The notes: generated by a model not told the origin, from the letters alone. Shown: positions 1-9,104, numbered from the stretch's first letter. The stretch: DNA of 52,497 nucleotides from DUOX01 sp050944015 (GCA_050944015.1 JBMNQG010000011.1:1-52497); one strand, 5' to 3'. Program-made: numbers and translations.

Positions 1-30
1 GTCCCGGATATCCTCCGGGACCTTTTTTAT
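1..30 (+). terminator. Rho-independent terminator of a gene left of the window
   Basis: A perfect 7-bp stem (GTCCCGG at 1-7, CCGGGAC at 15-21) is followed by a run of six T at 23-28. The gene it ends lies outside the window. Confidence 0.75.
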
Positions 31-60
31 TTTCCGCCTTCATACCTGGGACGCCACTTT

Positions 61-265
61 TTATCGCCCTTCGGAGGGCTACTTTCTGTTCGGCCAGAAA
101 GTAGCCAAAGAGCCGCACAAGAGGGGGACTCTTACAAAGCCGCCCCCCTCTTGCGAATCTCCCCCCTAAAAGTTAGCCGGTGCGCATGAGGTTGGAATTG
201 TCCTGAATCCGCATACACAGACTTTAAAGGTGCATGCCTTTGTTTTCGCTACCTGCACAGGCGCA
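61..265 (+). repeat. Long extragenic repeat, copy A
   Basis: This stretch is repeated at about 472-665. The best conserved part is 75-165. It contains an 8-bp hairpin (ACTTTCTG 81-88 / CAGAAAGT 95-102) and a second G-rich/C-rich hairpin at about 120-151. Similarity resumes at 210-262 (ACAGACTTTAAAGGTGCAT in this copy). Short open frames across it look like chance products of repeat DNA rather than genes. Confidence 0.75.
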
Positions 266-345
266 CGCACGGAGTCGTGCAGCCGTATTTTCCGGCGCTT
301 GTCGCCGGCGGGAGGCAAAGCGAAGCGGTCTTTTTATTTATGGGA

Positions 346-420
346 TTCTTAAGGGCAAAGCCCTTAAGCGTGTTTTGGGTACTTTTCCACGAGAAAAAGT
401 ACCGCCCCCGGCAGGGGGGA
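346..420 (+). repeat. Two further hairpins between the long repeat copies
   Basis: CTTAAGGGC (348-356) and GCCCTTAAG (360-368) form a perfect 9-bp stem with a 3-nt loop. GGTACTTTT (378-386) and AAAAGTACC (395-403) form another 9-bp stem, resembling the ACTTTCTG hairpin of the flanking repeats in style. With copies A and B they make up a repeat-rich intergenic block. Confidence 0.6.
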
Positions 421-471
421 AGATTTTTTTGTTAACTCTTATGCTTATCTCCGGTGATAATATGTAGATGG

Positions 472-665
472 TTATCCCTCCGGGGGGCTACTTTCTGCTC
501 GGCCAGAAAGTCACCAAAGAGCCGCACAAGAGGGGGCTATTACAAAGCCGCCCCCCTCTTGCGAATCTCCCCCACTGTTGTTGGGGATAATGCGTTTGTG
601 TGAGGATATATGCTGTATTCATGGGAAACAGACTTCAAAGGTGCATACCTCTGTTTCCGCTGAAC
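472..665 (+). repeat. Long extragenic repeat, copy B
   Basis: Second copy of the element at 61-265. The core at 485-573 shares the ACTTTCTG/CAGAAAGT hairpin, the AGCCGCACAAGAGGGGG segment and the C-rich complement. The downstream part (about 629-662) matches copy A with scattered substitutions, so the duplication is not recent. About 165 bp separate it from the activase start; no convincing gene lies between. Confidence 0.75.
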
Positions 666-830
666 GCTGCTGGTGCGGTGGTAGTTTGGGGAAAGGCTAA
701 CAAAAAGCGGCCCCTCGGAGAGTATAACAGCGCCCCCGGTAACAAGCCCCGTCCCATCTCACTTTTTCATAGATTTGTTCACAAATATGTGTTATTATGA
801 AATGATAGTCGCAACGAAAGGACAAGTGGA

Positions 831-3788
831 ATGAGGATAGGACTTGATGTCGGCTCCACGACTCTCAAATGCGCTGTCGTGGATGACAATCAGAAAATCA
901 TATACAAGCAGTACCGCCGCCACCTCTCCCAGATTGCGGAGAAGGCCGCAGACATGCTGGAGGAGATAATGGCGGAGCTTCCGGGCCTAGCCTCCTGCCC
1001 CGTCTGCGTTTCCGGCTCAGCGGGCATGGGACTTGCCGAGGCGCTGGACATCCCCTTCACCCAGGAGGTTTACGCCACCCGAATTGCCGTGGGACGGCTA
1101 CAACCGGGCACCGACACGGTTATCGAGCTTGGGGGCGAGGACGCGAAAATTCTCTTCCTTACAGGGGCGATGGAGGTGCGCATGAACGGCTCCTGCGCCG
1201 GCGGCACCGGCGCCTTTATCGACCAGATGGCCACCCTGCTGGGCATCTCCGCCGACGACATGAACGAGCTGGCCTCCCGCAGCGAAAGGGTGCACGGCAT
1301 AGCCTCCCGCTGCGGTGTGTTCGCCAAATCCGACATACAGGCCCTGCTGAACCAGGGCGCCACCCGGGAGGACATAGCCGCCAGCATCTTTTACGCCGTG
1401 GTGAACCAAACGGTGGCCGGCCTGGCCCAGGGTAAGGAAATCAAGGGCAACGTCCTGTACCTGGGAGGCCCCCTCACCTTCCTGCCCCAGCTGAGGCTGG
1501 CCTTTGACAAAGTGCTGGGGGTCAAGGGCGTTTGCCCGGAAAACTCCCTGTACTATGTGGCCTATGGCGCCGCCCTGACGCCGGACCTGCCCTCCCTGGA
1601 CCTGAAGGAAACGACGGAGAAAATACGCGGATACGACTCTGTGTCCAGATACAGGCAGGGTACGCCCCTTTTCGCATCCATGGAGGAATATAACGACTTT
1701 ACAGAACGCCACTCAAAAAGCAAAATAGCGTCAAACGCCCGGCTCACCCCCTCCAAACGGGCGTGGCTGGGCATAGACGCGGGCTCCACCACCGTCAAAT
1801 GCGTCGCCATAAACGAAGACGGGGAGATTATCTTCTCCCGCTATACGGCCAACAGCGGCAACCCGGTGCCGCTGGTTCGTGACTTCCTGACAGAATTTTA
1901 CGAAGAATCCCCCGACGCGGTGGTGGCCGGCGCCACCTCCACAGGCTACGGGGAAGAGATTATAAAAAACGCCTTTTCCCTTGACATGGGCGTGGTGGAG
2001 ACCATAGCCCACTTTACCGCTGCCCTGGCCTTCGACCCCGACGTGGACTTTATTATTGACATAGGCGGGCAGGATATCAAGTGCTTCAAAATCCGCAACG
2101 GGGCCATCGACAACATCTTCCTAAACGAGGCCTGCTCCTCCGGCTGCGGCTCCTTCCTTCAGTCCTTCGCGGGGGCACTGGGCTATTCCCCGGCGGAGTT
2201 CGCAGCCCTGGGGCTTTTCGCCAAGGCGCCCGTGGACCTGGGGTCCCGCTGCACGGTGTTTATGAACTCCTCCGTAAAGCAGGCCCAGAAGGACGGGGCG
2301 GACCTGTCCTGCATTTCCGCCGGGCTGTCCATCAGCGTGGTCAAAAACGCCCTTTACAAGGTCATCCGAGTGGCGCGCCCTTCGGATTTGGGCGAGCACA
2401 TCGTGGTCCAGGGCGGCACATTCATGAGCGACGCGGTGCTGCGGGCCTTCGAGCTTGAAACCGGCAGGCAGGTAATCCGGCCCTCCATTGCCGGCCTTAT
2501 GGGCGCCTACGGCGCCGCCCTCTACGCCAGGGAAAACGGCCTGAAAAACAGCTCCATTCTGGGTCCGGAGGAGCTGAAAAGCTTCAACCACCAAGTGCGC
2601 GCCGCAAACTGCGGGGGCTGCACCAACAACTGCCGCCTGACCATAAACATCTTTGACGGCGGCCGCAGGTACATATCCGGGAACCGCTGCGAGCGCCCCC
2701 TCACCGGAAAGGCGCCGGGAGCGCGGCTCAACCTCTACGAGTACAAATGGCAGCTCCTGTCCGAGTACAGGCCCGTCCCCGGCCGCAGGGGGGTTATAGG
2801 AATCCCCCTGGGCCTGAACATGTACGAGATGCTGCCCTTCTGGCACCGCTTCTTCACGGAATTGGGCTTCGAGGTCCGCAACTCCCCGGAATCGACCCGG
2901 GAAACCTATTTCTTCGGGCAGCACACCATCCCCTCGGATACGGTTTGTTATCCGGCCAAGCTAATTCACGGCCACGTCTGCAAGCTTCTTGAGGAGGGCT
3001 GCGACGCCATATTCTACCCCTGCCTGTCCTATAACTTTGACGAGGGCCTCGGGGACAACCGCTACAACTGCCCGGTGGTGGCCTACTATCCTGAGGTCAT
3101 AGCCAACAACGTCCACGCCCTGGACGACCGTAAGTTCATATACGACTACATAGGAATCCACCGGCCACGGGATTTCCCCAAAAAGATGCAGGCCATACTG
3201 GGAAAGTATTTCCCCGAAATCCCCCTAACGGAGATTAAAAGGGCGGCCAGGCTGGCCTATGAGGAAAAGGACGCATTTCTCGCCAAGGTGCGGGCCAGGG
3301 GCAAGGAAATTCTGGCCGCCGCCCGCAGGCAGGGCAAACCCGTCATAATTCTGGCGGGCAGGCCCTATCACCTTGACCCGGAGATAAACCACGGCATTGA
3401 CGAGCTTATCTGCGACATCGGCGCGGCGGTAATCAGCGAGGACAGCGTCAGCAACATGGTGGAGCCCTTCCCCACCACCGTCCTCAACCAGTGGACCTAT
3501 CACGCCCGCCTGTACGCCGCCGCCAGGTTCATTGTCGAAAGCGGCGACCCCGACGTGAACCTGGTACAGCTTGTTTCCTTTGGCTGCGGTGTTGACGCCA
3601 TCACCACCGATGAGGTCCGCAGCATACTGGAGGACGGCGGCCGCATATACACGCAGATTAAAATTGACGAGATTACAAATCTTGGCGCGGTGCGGATAAG
3701 AATCCGCAGCCTGCTTGCCGCCGTAAACTACAAGAAAAGGCATGAGAAAGGGAGTGAGGATAATGTCAAAGAAGCGGCTCTGGCCTGA
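831..3788 (+). CDS. CoA-substrate-specific enzyme activase, tandem ASKHA domains plus DUF2229
   Basis: This 985-residue protein belongs to the BadF/BadG/BcrA/HgdC activator family. These proteins use ATP to push one electron into 2-hydroxyacyl-CoA dehydratases or related radical enzymes in the cytoplasm. Two ASKHA ATPase units are visible: DVGSTTLK near residue 6 and DAGSTTVK near residue 316. Each has a pair of cluster-ligand-type cysteines. In unit 1 these are C122 (NGSCAGGTGAF) and C161 (SRCGVF); in unit 2 they lie in EACSSGCGSF and SRCTVF. The C-terminal third, from a CGGCTNNC motif near 600, is the DUF2229 region. AACGAAAGGAC precedes the ATG. The next gene overlaps the 3' end by 26 bp, so the two are probably translationally coupled. 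The substrate of the partner enzyme cannot be read from the sequence. Confidence 0.9.
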   Translation: MRIGLDVGSTTLKCAVVDDNQKIIYKQYRRHLSQIAEKAADMLEEIMAELPGLASCPVCVSGSAGMGLAEALDIPFTQEVYATRIAVGRLQPGTDTVIELGGEDAKILFLTGAMEVRMNGSCAGGTGAFIDQMATLLGISADDMNELASRSERVHGIASRCGVFAKSDIQALLNQGATREDIAASIFYAVVNQTVAGLAQGKEIKGNVLYLGGPLTFLPQLRLAFDKVLGVKGVCPENSLYYVAYGAALTPDLPSLDLKETTEKIRGYDSVSRYRQGTPLFASMEEYNDFTERHSKSKIASNARLTPSKRAWLGIDAGSTTVKCVAINEDGEIIFSRYTANSGNPVPLVRDFLTEFYEESPDAVVAGATSTGYGEEIIKNAFSLDMGVVETIAHFTAALAFDPDVDFIIDIGGQDIKCFKIRNGAIDNIFLNEACSSGCGSFLQSFAGALGYSPAEFAALGLFAKAPVDLGSRCTVFMNSSVKQAQKDGADLSCISAGLSISVVKNALYKVIRVARPSDLGEHIVVQGGTFMSDAVLRAFELETGRQVIRPSIAGLMGAYGAALYARENGLKNSSILGPEELKSFNHQVRAANCGGCTNNCRLTINIFDGGRRYISGNRCERPLTGKAPGARLNLYEYKWQLLSEYRPVPGRRGVIGIPLGLNMYEMLPFWHRFFTELGFEVRNSPESTRETYFFGQHTIPSDTVCYPAKLIHGHVCKLLEEGCDAIFYPCLSYNFDEGLGDNRYNCPVVAYYPEVIANNVHALDDRKFIYDYIGIHRPRDFPKKMQAILGKYFPEIPLTEIKRAARLAYEEKDAFLAKVRARGKEILAAARRQGKPVIILAGRPYHLDPEINHGIDELICDIGAAVISEDSVSNMVEPFPTTVLNQWTYHARLYAAARFIVESGDPDVNLVQLVSFGCGVDAITTDEVRSILEDGGRIYTQIKIDEITNLGAVRIRIRSLLAAVNYKKRHEKGSEDNVKEAALA

Positions 3789-5049
3789 ATTTACCGCCGA
3801 AATGAAAAAGACCCACACAATCCTCATCCCCGACATGTGCAGCATACACTTCGCGCTCATAAAAAACGTATTTCTAAACTACGGATACAAGGCGGAACTG
3901 CTCACCAGCACCGACCAGAGCATTATCGACAACGGGCTGAAATACGTACATAACGACACCTGCTTTCCCGCCCTGCTGGTTATAGGCCAGATAATGGACG
4001 CCCTCCACAGCGGCAGGTACAATTTGGACAAGGTAGCCCTCATCATGCCCCAGACAGGCGGCGGCTGCCGGGCCTCCAACTACATACACCTGCTGCGCCG
4101 GGCCCTGAAGGCCGACGGTTTGGGGCACATCCCAGTCATATCCATCAGCTATGCGGGCATTGAAAAACACAGCGGCTTCAAACTGACCCTGCCCCTGGTG
4201 CGCCGGGGTCTGGCGGCTCTTGTTTACGGGGACATGCTGATGCTGCTTTCCAACCAGACCCGCCCCTACGAGGTGACGCCAGGCGAAAGCGACGCCCTGG
4301 TGCAAGTCTGGGTAGAGCGGCTTTCGGAGCTAATGGGGCGGGGCCGCGGCTATTCCCGCCGGGACATGGCCAAGTGGCTGGACGAGATTGCCGCCTCCTT
4401 CGCCGCCATAGAACGAACTCCCCGTGACGTGGTGAAGGTGGGCATCGTGGGCGAAATCTACGTCAAATACTCTCCTCTGGGCAACAACCAGCTGGAGAAA
4501 TTCCTGGCCTCCCAGGGCTGCGAGGTCATGGTTCCCGGTCTTTTAGGCTTTCTCCTCTACTGCGCCGTAAACGGCGTGGTGGACATAGACCTTTACGGCG
4601 GGACGCGGGTGAACCGTGTCATAAGGGAGGCTGCGCTAAACTACCTTCTCAGCTATGAGGACATGCTGATTAAGGCCGTGGAAAAGCAGGAGGTATTCAT
4701 CGCCCCCTGGCCCCACAAAAAGCTGTTCGAGGAAGGAACAAAAATAATCGGCCCCGGCTGCAAAATGGGTGAAGGCTGGCTTTTGACCGCGGAAATGGTG
4801 GAGCTGATACACCACGGCTACAGGAACATAGTCTGCGCCCAGCCCTTCGCCTGCCTGCCCAACCACATTGTGGGCAAGGGCATGATACGCCGGCTGCGTG
4901 AGCTTTACGGCGCAAACATTGTGGCCATAGACTACGACCCCGGCGCCACCCGGGTCAATCAGGAAAACCGCATCAAGCTCATGCTGGCGGTGGCCCGGGA
5001 AGAAAAGGACGGCCTGAAGGCCCCCGGCGGGCGGCACGTCACCGCTTAA
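3763..5049 (+). CDS. 2-hydroxyacyl-CoA dehydratase-like protein, partner of the activase
   Basis: This 428-residue cytoplasmic protein is the usual companion of the large tandem activase and resembles HgdB/FldB-type dehydratase subunits. Cysteines in NDTCFPALL, GGGCRASNY, GPGCKMGEGW and AQPFACLPNH are the plausible iron-sulfur ligands. I place the start at 3763, where GGGAGTGAGGATA precedes ATG-TCAAAG; an upstream in-frame ATG at 3742 has no good ribosome site. It overlaps the activase gene by 26 bp, and a strong terminator follows at 5074. The activase-dehydratase pair is common in Clostridia and its physiological substrate is generally unknown. Confidence 0.85.
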   Translation: MSKKRLWPEFTAEMKKTHTILIPDMCSIHFALIKNVFLNYGYKAELLTSTDQSIIDNGLKYVHNDTCFPALLVIGQIMDALHSGRYNLDKVALIMPQTGGGCRASNYIHLLRRALKADGLGHIPVISISYAGIEKHSGFKLTLPLVRRGLAALVYGDMLMLLSNQTRPYEVTPGESDALVQVWVERLSELMGRGRGYSRRDMAKWLDEIAASFAAIERTPRDVVKVGIVGEIYVKYSPLGNNQLEKFLASQGCEVMVPGLLGFLLYCAVNGVVDIDLYGGTRVNRVIREAALNYLLSYEDMLIKAVEKQEVFIAPWPHKKLFEEGTKIIGPGCKMGEGWLLTAEMVELIHHGYRNIVCAQPFACLPNHIVGKGMIRRLRELYGANIVAIDYDPGATRVNQENRIKLMLAVAREEKDGLKAPGGRHVTA

Positions 5050-5073
5050 CAAATTTTTTCCATAAAATCAATC

Positions 5074-5110
5074 AAGCTGACCTGAACGCCTTCGCCAGGT
5101 CAGCTTTTTA
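5074..5110 (+). terminator. Terminator of the activase-dehydratase operon
   Basis: A perfect 11-bp stem (AAGCTGACCTG at 5074-5084, CAGGTCAGCTT at 5096-5106) runs into T5. Confidence 0.9.
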
Positions 5111-5128
5111 TCATATGTAGCGCCAGCA

Positions 5129-5191
5129 TTATCTCTCGCTGGGCTTTGTCTCAGCATCTCCGTAAATCATGTCGTCTATATCTTTGCCCAT
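5129..5191 (-). CDS. Possible 20-residue peptide downstream of the MFS gene
   Basis: A 20-codon frame reads MGKDIDDMIYGDAETKPSER and stops at 5129. A good ribosome site (GGGGGTGAAGAA) lies 5 bases upstream of its ATG. It is on the strand of the MFS transporter, 135 bp beyond its stop. It is acidic and without a membrane segment. I do not recognise it; the ribosome site is the main support and it may be chance. Confidence 0.25.
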   Translation of the reverse strand: MGKDIDDMIYGDAETKPSER

Positions 5192-5326
5192 TTCTTCACC
5201 CCCATCTGAGACTGCACGAAGAAAACATATACCCATTATATGCGGGCGCAGGGCAAAGTATGACTGGAAGCTGAAACATAAAAGTATAGGATTTTCAAAA
5301 ACCGGCAAATCCTGTCCGGCTAAAAC

Positions 5327-6535
5327 TCAGAACGAAGAACCCTTTCTGCGGCAGAGTATGAGGAAAAACACCAGCCCTATTATGGAAAAGCCGAGCATTG
5401 CATAAAACGTGCTGGTATAGTCCCCGCCGGAGGCGTCAAGCAAAAGCCCCGACACGTAAGGCCCCACGAAGGAGGCGGGTATTCCGCTGAGGATTATAAG
5501 GCTGAAATTAGTGCCAAAATGCTTTTGACCGAAAAAGGATTTTATAATGGAAGGGTTCAGGGCCATGACGCCCCCGTAGGTGGCGCCGGCGGCAAGCATT
5601 CCCAAAAACATCAGGACTACGCTGCCGGTATAAGAAGCCAGCAGGAGCATAATCGCGGCAAAAAAAGCCAAGCCAATGTTGAGAATCATTGAGCGGTGCC
5701 CGCCGAACCGGTCGAAGAAGGCGCCCATGCCAATTCTGGCAAAGCCGTTGAACAGGGACACGATAAGGCCCAAAGCCGCCGCGATGCCGAAGTATATGGC
5801 AATATTGGCCGCGCTGTTAATAACCAGCAGGCCGGAGCAGCTTATGAATATGCACCAGAAAAAGTACAGCCAGAATTCCGGGGTTTTCGCCATCTGGCCT
5901 GTGGTCATTCCCTGGAGCTGCGCGGCGTCGGTTTTGGTTTCGGCCGCGGACTGCGGCTCCCTGCGCAGCAGGAAGGATGCTGCCACCAAAGCCACCGCCA
6001 GGACTGCACCCGTCACCGCGAAGGTCCTGAAAAATCCAATGTATTTTGCCAGCTCCATCATGGCGGAGCCGATTATCAGGCTGCCGAAGCCGAAACCAGT
6101 CAGCAGTATGCCCGACATGAGTCCCGTGATTTTGGGAAACCATGCTGTGACGCCGCTAATAATAACATTATATGACATTCCCACTCCCAGGCCGCAAATG
6201 ACGCCGTAGCTCAAATAGGTTATAATAAGCGCCGAGGAAGGGCTCATGTTCCTGATAGTGGTAAAGACCAGCAAGCCAATCAGCAGCAGTGCTGCGGAGG
6301 TAAACATTACCTTCTGCCTGCCGAAACGGGCGGCCATTTTGCCCCCCACCAGCCCGCCGCTGCAGAAGAACACAATAAAAAGCGTGAAGTTCAGGGAGAC
6401 GTCGGCTGAACTCCAAGCGGGAAAGAACTCCGAAAGGCCCACCCGGAAAAGGGACCAGGCGTAAAATAGTCCGATTAGAAGCATCAGCAGCGTGCCCGTC
6501 ACGGCCACTGCATATTTTGTTTTTCTGTTTTCCAC
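5327..6535 (-). CDS. MFS transporter, oxalate/formate antiporter-like (OFA) family
   Basis: This 402-residue protein has about twelve hydrophobic segments and opens with a membrane helix (residues 8-28) containing GLFYAWSLFR, typical of OFA-type major facilitators. The conserved loop after the second helix, GGKMAARFGRQKV, is the MFS loop 2-3 motif. The second half starts near TGQMAKTPEFWLYFFW, another OFA feature. It would exchange small carboxylates or other anions at the cytoplasmic membrane; the substrate is not evident. The start is GTG at 6535 with GAGGGT seven bases upstream. The TetR gene lies directly upstream on the same strand (99 bp gap) and is its likely regulator. Confidence 0.85.
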   Translation of the reverse strand: MENRKTKYAVAVTGTLLMLLIGLFYAWSLFRVGLSEFFPAWSSADVSLNFTLFIVFFCSGGLVGGKMAARFGRQKVMFTSAALLLIGLLVFTTIRNMSPSSALIITYLSYGVICGLGVGMSYNVIISGVTAWFPKITGLMSGILLTGFGFGSLIIGSAMMELAKYIGFFRTFAVTGAVLAVALVAASFLLRREPQSAAETKTDAAQLQGMTTGQMAKTPEFWLYFFWCIFISCSGLLVINSAANIAIYFGIAAALGLIVSLFNGFARIGMGAFFDRFGGHRSMILNIGLAFFAAIMLLLASYTGSVVLMFLGMLAAGATYGGVMALNPSIIKSFFGQKHFGTNFSLIILSGIPASFVGPYVSGLLLDASGGDYTSTFYAMLGFSIIGLVFFLILCRRKGSSF

Positions 6536-6633
6536 TTAAATACCCTCTGTCTTTCTATATGCTATATTTTTTCTTTAATATGGTATTGCCAATCAATATT
6601 AATCCTTGAGACTGTCCGGCCGGGGAGGACAGC

Positions 6634-7221
6634 TCAAGACAGGTCAAATTCCCTTTCAATCAGCGACGCCACCATGGCCATGTTTTCATCCGTGTATTCC
6701 ATTTCGCCGTTATCGAAGAAGAGCGCGGCCCCGTAAACAATGGAGCGGATTATAAAGATTTTCCGCCGCCGGACGTCCTCAGGCATATTTACGGAATCGC
6801 AGTACTCCGAAACTATTTTGTATGTCCGCTCGCTGAGCTGTCCCCTGAGGCAGCGGTATTTCTCGTCGCAGTCCCTGAAGCTCTGCATGATAACCCGGCG
6901 AAATACCGGGTACTCCACAAGAAAACGGATAAAATCCAGGCTTATCTCCACCATCTGCTTCCTGGGGCTGCAGTCCCTGTACTTTTCAAGAATTTTGTCC
7001 TGCCGCTCGTAATACATCTCGTTAATATAACCCAGGATTTCGGCAATAAACTCCTGGGTATTGCGGAAATGCTTATACGGCGCGGCGCAGGAAACCCCGC
7101 ACCTCTTGGCAACCCGCCTGGTGGAAAAGCTGCCTATGCCATGCTCTGTCAGCTCTTTAAGCCCAGCAAGGATAAGCTGCTCGCGGGTGCCGATGGCGTC
7201 GTTTTGGTTATCCCTGTTCAT
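6634..7221 (-). CDS. TetR/AcrR family transcriptional regulator
   Basis: This 195-residue protein has a TetR-type DNA-binding region at residues 12-58: TREQLILAGLKELTEHG, then RRVAKRCGVSCAAPYKHF with the turn between the two recognition helices. A divergent helical ligand domain follows. The AAPYKHF signature is typical of the family. GAGG lies ten bases upstream of the ATG. It precedes the OFA-type transporter on the same strand, so it probably represses that gene and itself; the inducer is unknown. Confidence 0.9.
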   Translation of the reverse strand: MNRDNQNDAIGTREQLILAGLKELTEHGIGSFSTRRVAKRCGVSCAAPYKHFRNTQEFIAEILGYINEMYYERQDKILEKYRDCSPRKQMVEISLDFIRFLVEYPVFRRVIMQSFRDCDEKYRCLRGQLSERTYKIVSEYCDSVNMPEDVRRRKIFIIRSIVYGAALFFDNGEMEYTDENMAMVASLIEREFDLS

Positions 7222-7335
7222 AAGCTTACGTCCTCATATTTTTTATGCATGTACTATTTTACATGCTTTGGGCTGCCTGTCAACCCAAAATGCAAAGGCG
7301 GATACAAAACACTCATATTGCGGCTGAATTTTCCC

Positions 7336-7387
7336 TTGACTGCCGCCGCAAAAAAATATATTATGGAATAGGTTATCAGTGATAACC
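7336..7387 (+). promoter_or_regulatory. Promoter with palindromic operator upstream of degV gene
   Basis: TTGACT (7336-7341) and TATTAT (7359-7364) are spaced by 17 bp. Seven bases after the -10 box, GGTTATCA (7371-7378) and TGATAACC (7380-7387) form a perfect inverted repeat around one central base, lying on the expected transcription start. This is a classic repressor site position. The binding protein is not identifiable; the TetR protein encoded 150 bp away on the other strand is one candidate. Confidence 0.7.
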
Positions 7388-7415
7388 ACATTAAAATGGA
7401 GGGATGGTAATCATT

Positions 7416-8270
7416 ATGAGCATCAGGATAATAGCAGATTCCGCAAGCGACATTACGCAAGAGGAAGCAAGAAAACTTGACTTAGAGATACTGCCCATAA
7501 AGGTTGTCTTCGGGGACGAGGAATATCTGGACGGCATAACCCTAAACCATCGGCAGTTTTTTGAAAAGCTGATAGAAACGGACGTGATGCCCACCACCTG
7601 CCAGATTACGGCCTATGAATTTGAACAGGTCTTCCAAAAGGTGAAGGACGCCGGAGACGAGGCTGTCTGCATCACCCTCTCCACGAAGGTTTCGGGCACG
7701 TATCAAAGCGCCTGTATCGCGGCGGAAAACTTCAGAGACTGCGTTTCGGTGGTGGACAGCGAGAACGTATGTATAGGCGAGAGGCTTTTGATTCTCAGGG
7801 CAATAGAGATGAGGGACCGGGGTCTTTCAAGAGAGGAAATTGCCGCCGCCCTTGAGCGTGAGAAAAAGGAAATCCGCCTTATCGCACTGCTTGACACCCT
7901 GGAATATTTAAAGCGGGGCGGCCGCATCTCCCCCACCGTGGCCTTTGCCGGGGAGATGCTGTCCATAAAACCGGTAATATCGGTACAGGACGGCGAGGTT
8001 GTCCTGCTGGGGAGGGCCAGAGGGTCCAAAAACGGCAACAACAGGCTTATCGAGTTTGTCGACAGGGAAGGTATTGATTTCAGCAGGCCCTTCTGCCTTG
8101 CCTACAGCGGGCTGTCCGATGTGCTGCTGAAAAAGTACATTGCGGACAGCGAGCATCTCTACAGGGGAAAGGCCGAGGACCTGCCGGTCAGCAGCATAGG
8201 CTGCACCATCGGGACCCACTCCGGACCCGGCGCCGTGGCGGTCGCATTTTTCCGCGCCAATAAGAAATAG
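7416..8270 (+). CDS. DegV family fatty-acid-binding protein
   Basis: This 284-residue DegV (FakB-like) protein binds a long-chain fatty acid and, with the FakA kinase, feeds exogenous fatty acids into phospholipid synthesis. Visible family features are ADSASDI at the N terminus, ITLSTKVSGTYQSA near residue 92, LEYLKRGGRIS near 163, and the C-terminal IGCTIGTHSGPGAVAV motif. I prefer ATG 7416 (MSIRIIADS): GGAGGG ends 12 bases before it, whereas an in-frame ATG at 7404 directly abuts that site. The gene stands alone behind its own promoter; no fakA is in the window. Confidence 0.9.
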   Translation: MSIRIIADSASDITQEEARKLDLEILPIKVVFGDEEYLDGITLNHRQFFEKLIETDVMPTTCQITAYEFEQVFQKVKDAGDEAVCITLSTKVSGTYQSACIAAENFRDCVSVVDSENVCIGERLLILRAIEMRDRGLSREEIAAALEREKKEIRLIALLDTLEYLKRGGRISPTVAFAGEMLSIKPVISVQDGEVVLLGRARGSKNGNNRLIEFVDREGIDFSRPFCLAYSGLSDVLLKKYIADSEHLYRGKAEDLPVSSIGCTIGTHSGPGAVAVAFFRANKK

Positions 8271-8278
8271 CAACACAA

Positions 8279-8313
8279 AAGGGAGAGGGCATACAAAGGA
8301 GCCCTCTTCCTTA
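8279..8313. terminator. Bidirectional terminator between degV gene and hydrolase
   Basis: AAGGGAGAGGGC (8279-8290) pairs with GCCCTCTTCCTT (8301-8312) with one wobble. It lies between two convergent genes and can serve both. Confidence 0.65.
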
Positions 8314-8318
8314 TTCTT

Positions 8319-9104
8319 TCAAGGGCCGGGTCTACAGCCGGCGGGTTCCAGGGCCCTGCCCGTCATGAATTTTTCCAAAGCCTCCATGGCCATCCGGTCG
8401 TGCTTTCTCTGGAACATGTGGCGGCCGCCCTCAATCTCCAGGTATTCGCACCGCTTGTACACTTCCCTGGCCCGTCTCGAATACGAGATGTTGACAATCC
8501 TGTCCTTGATGCCGTGGACCAGCAGGACCGGCCCTTCGTATCCCCGAATCTCGTCATAGATATCCATGTCCTTAACGGCGTTTACGTACCCGGCGCTCAG
8601 TTTCATAGGGAAGCGGCTGACCACAGGCGGGACGTTTTCTGGGTCAAATCTGGCAAACAGCATCCTGCCCCGTCGGGCGTCGTCGGGTATGCAAAGAGCC
8701 GGATAGAAAAGGATAAGGCGCTCAATCTCTCCCGGCATCTGTGTGGCGGTCAGCGCGCAGACGACACCACCCTGGCTGCAGCCCATAAGGGAAAGACTCC
8801 CGGCGTCCACGTCCTCCCTTTGCTTTACGTATTCTATGACCGCCCGCAGGTCATCCACTTCAGTCAGGACCGACATTTCGGACTGTTTCCCGTCGCTTGA
8901 GCCCCACAGGCCGCCGCCACAGAAATCGAAGGTAAAGGCCGCCCAGCCGAGCCCGGCCAGAAACCGGGCATAGTGCCTTACGGAGCGCTGGTTGGCAATA
9001 AATCCGTGGCAGACAATCACGGCAGGCCGAACGCCCCCTCCCTGCCGGAAAACGCGGCCGCGTATGGTCAAGCCGCCCCGCTGGCAGGAAAAAGGCTCGC
9101 TCAT
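8319..9104 (-). CDS. Alpha/beta hydrolase (serine esterase or peptidase-like)
   Basis: This is a cytoplasmic alpha/beta-hydrolase of about 261 residues. Visible elements are the oxyanion HGFIANQ region, the nucleophile elbow GCSQGG, the acid in LLVHGIKDRIV and the histidine in GGRHMFQ. These give a complete Ser-Asp-His triad of the BAAT/prolyl-oligopeptidase-like S9 type. The substrate is unknown. The frame stays open to 9209, but that extension coincides with the -35 element of a good promoter (TTGACT, N17, CATAAT at 9181-9209), so the real start lies downstream. ATG 9104 (MSEPFSC) fits the family N terminus; TTG 9134 behind GGGTGGGG is an alternative. Confidence 0.8.
   Translation of the reverse strand: MSEPFSCQRGGLTIRGRVFRQGGGVRPAVIVCHGFIANQRSVRHYARFLAGLGWAAFTFDFCGGGLWGSSDGKQSEMSVLTEVDDLRAVIEYVKQREDVDAGSLSLMGCSQGGVVCALTATQMPGEIERLILFYPALCIPDDARRGRMLFARFDPENVPPVVSRFPMKLSAGYVNAVKDMDIYDEIRGYEGPVLLVHGIKDRIVNISYSRRAREVYKRCEYLEIEGGRHMFQRKHDRMAMEALEKFMTGRALEPAGCRPGP

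Noticed and set aside
773..786. ATTTGT-TC-ACAAAT palindrome before the activase as a Rex or FNR site
   Set aside because: It matches neither consensus well (Rex needs TTGTGA-N4-TCACAA); could be chance in AT-rich DNA.
234..800. Short open frames of 66-77 codons within the left-end repeats
   Set aside because: They lie across hairpin repeats, lack family features, and change between the two repeat copies; treated as non-coding.
2121..2924. Long antisense open frame (267 codons) in the activase gene
   Set aside because: It is a shadow of a GC-rich coding frame; no ribosome site and no family motif, while the sense strand is clearly the activase.
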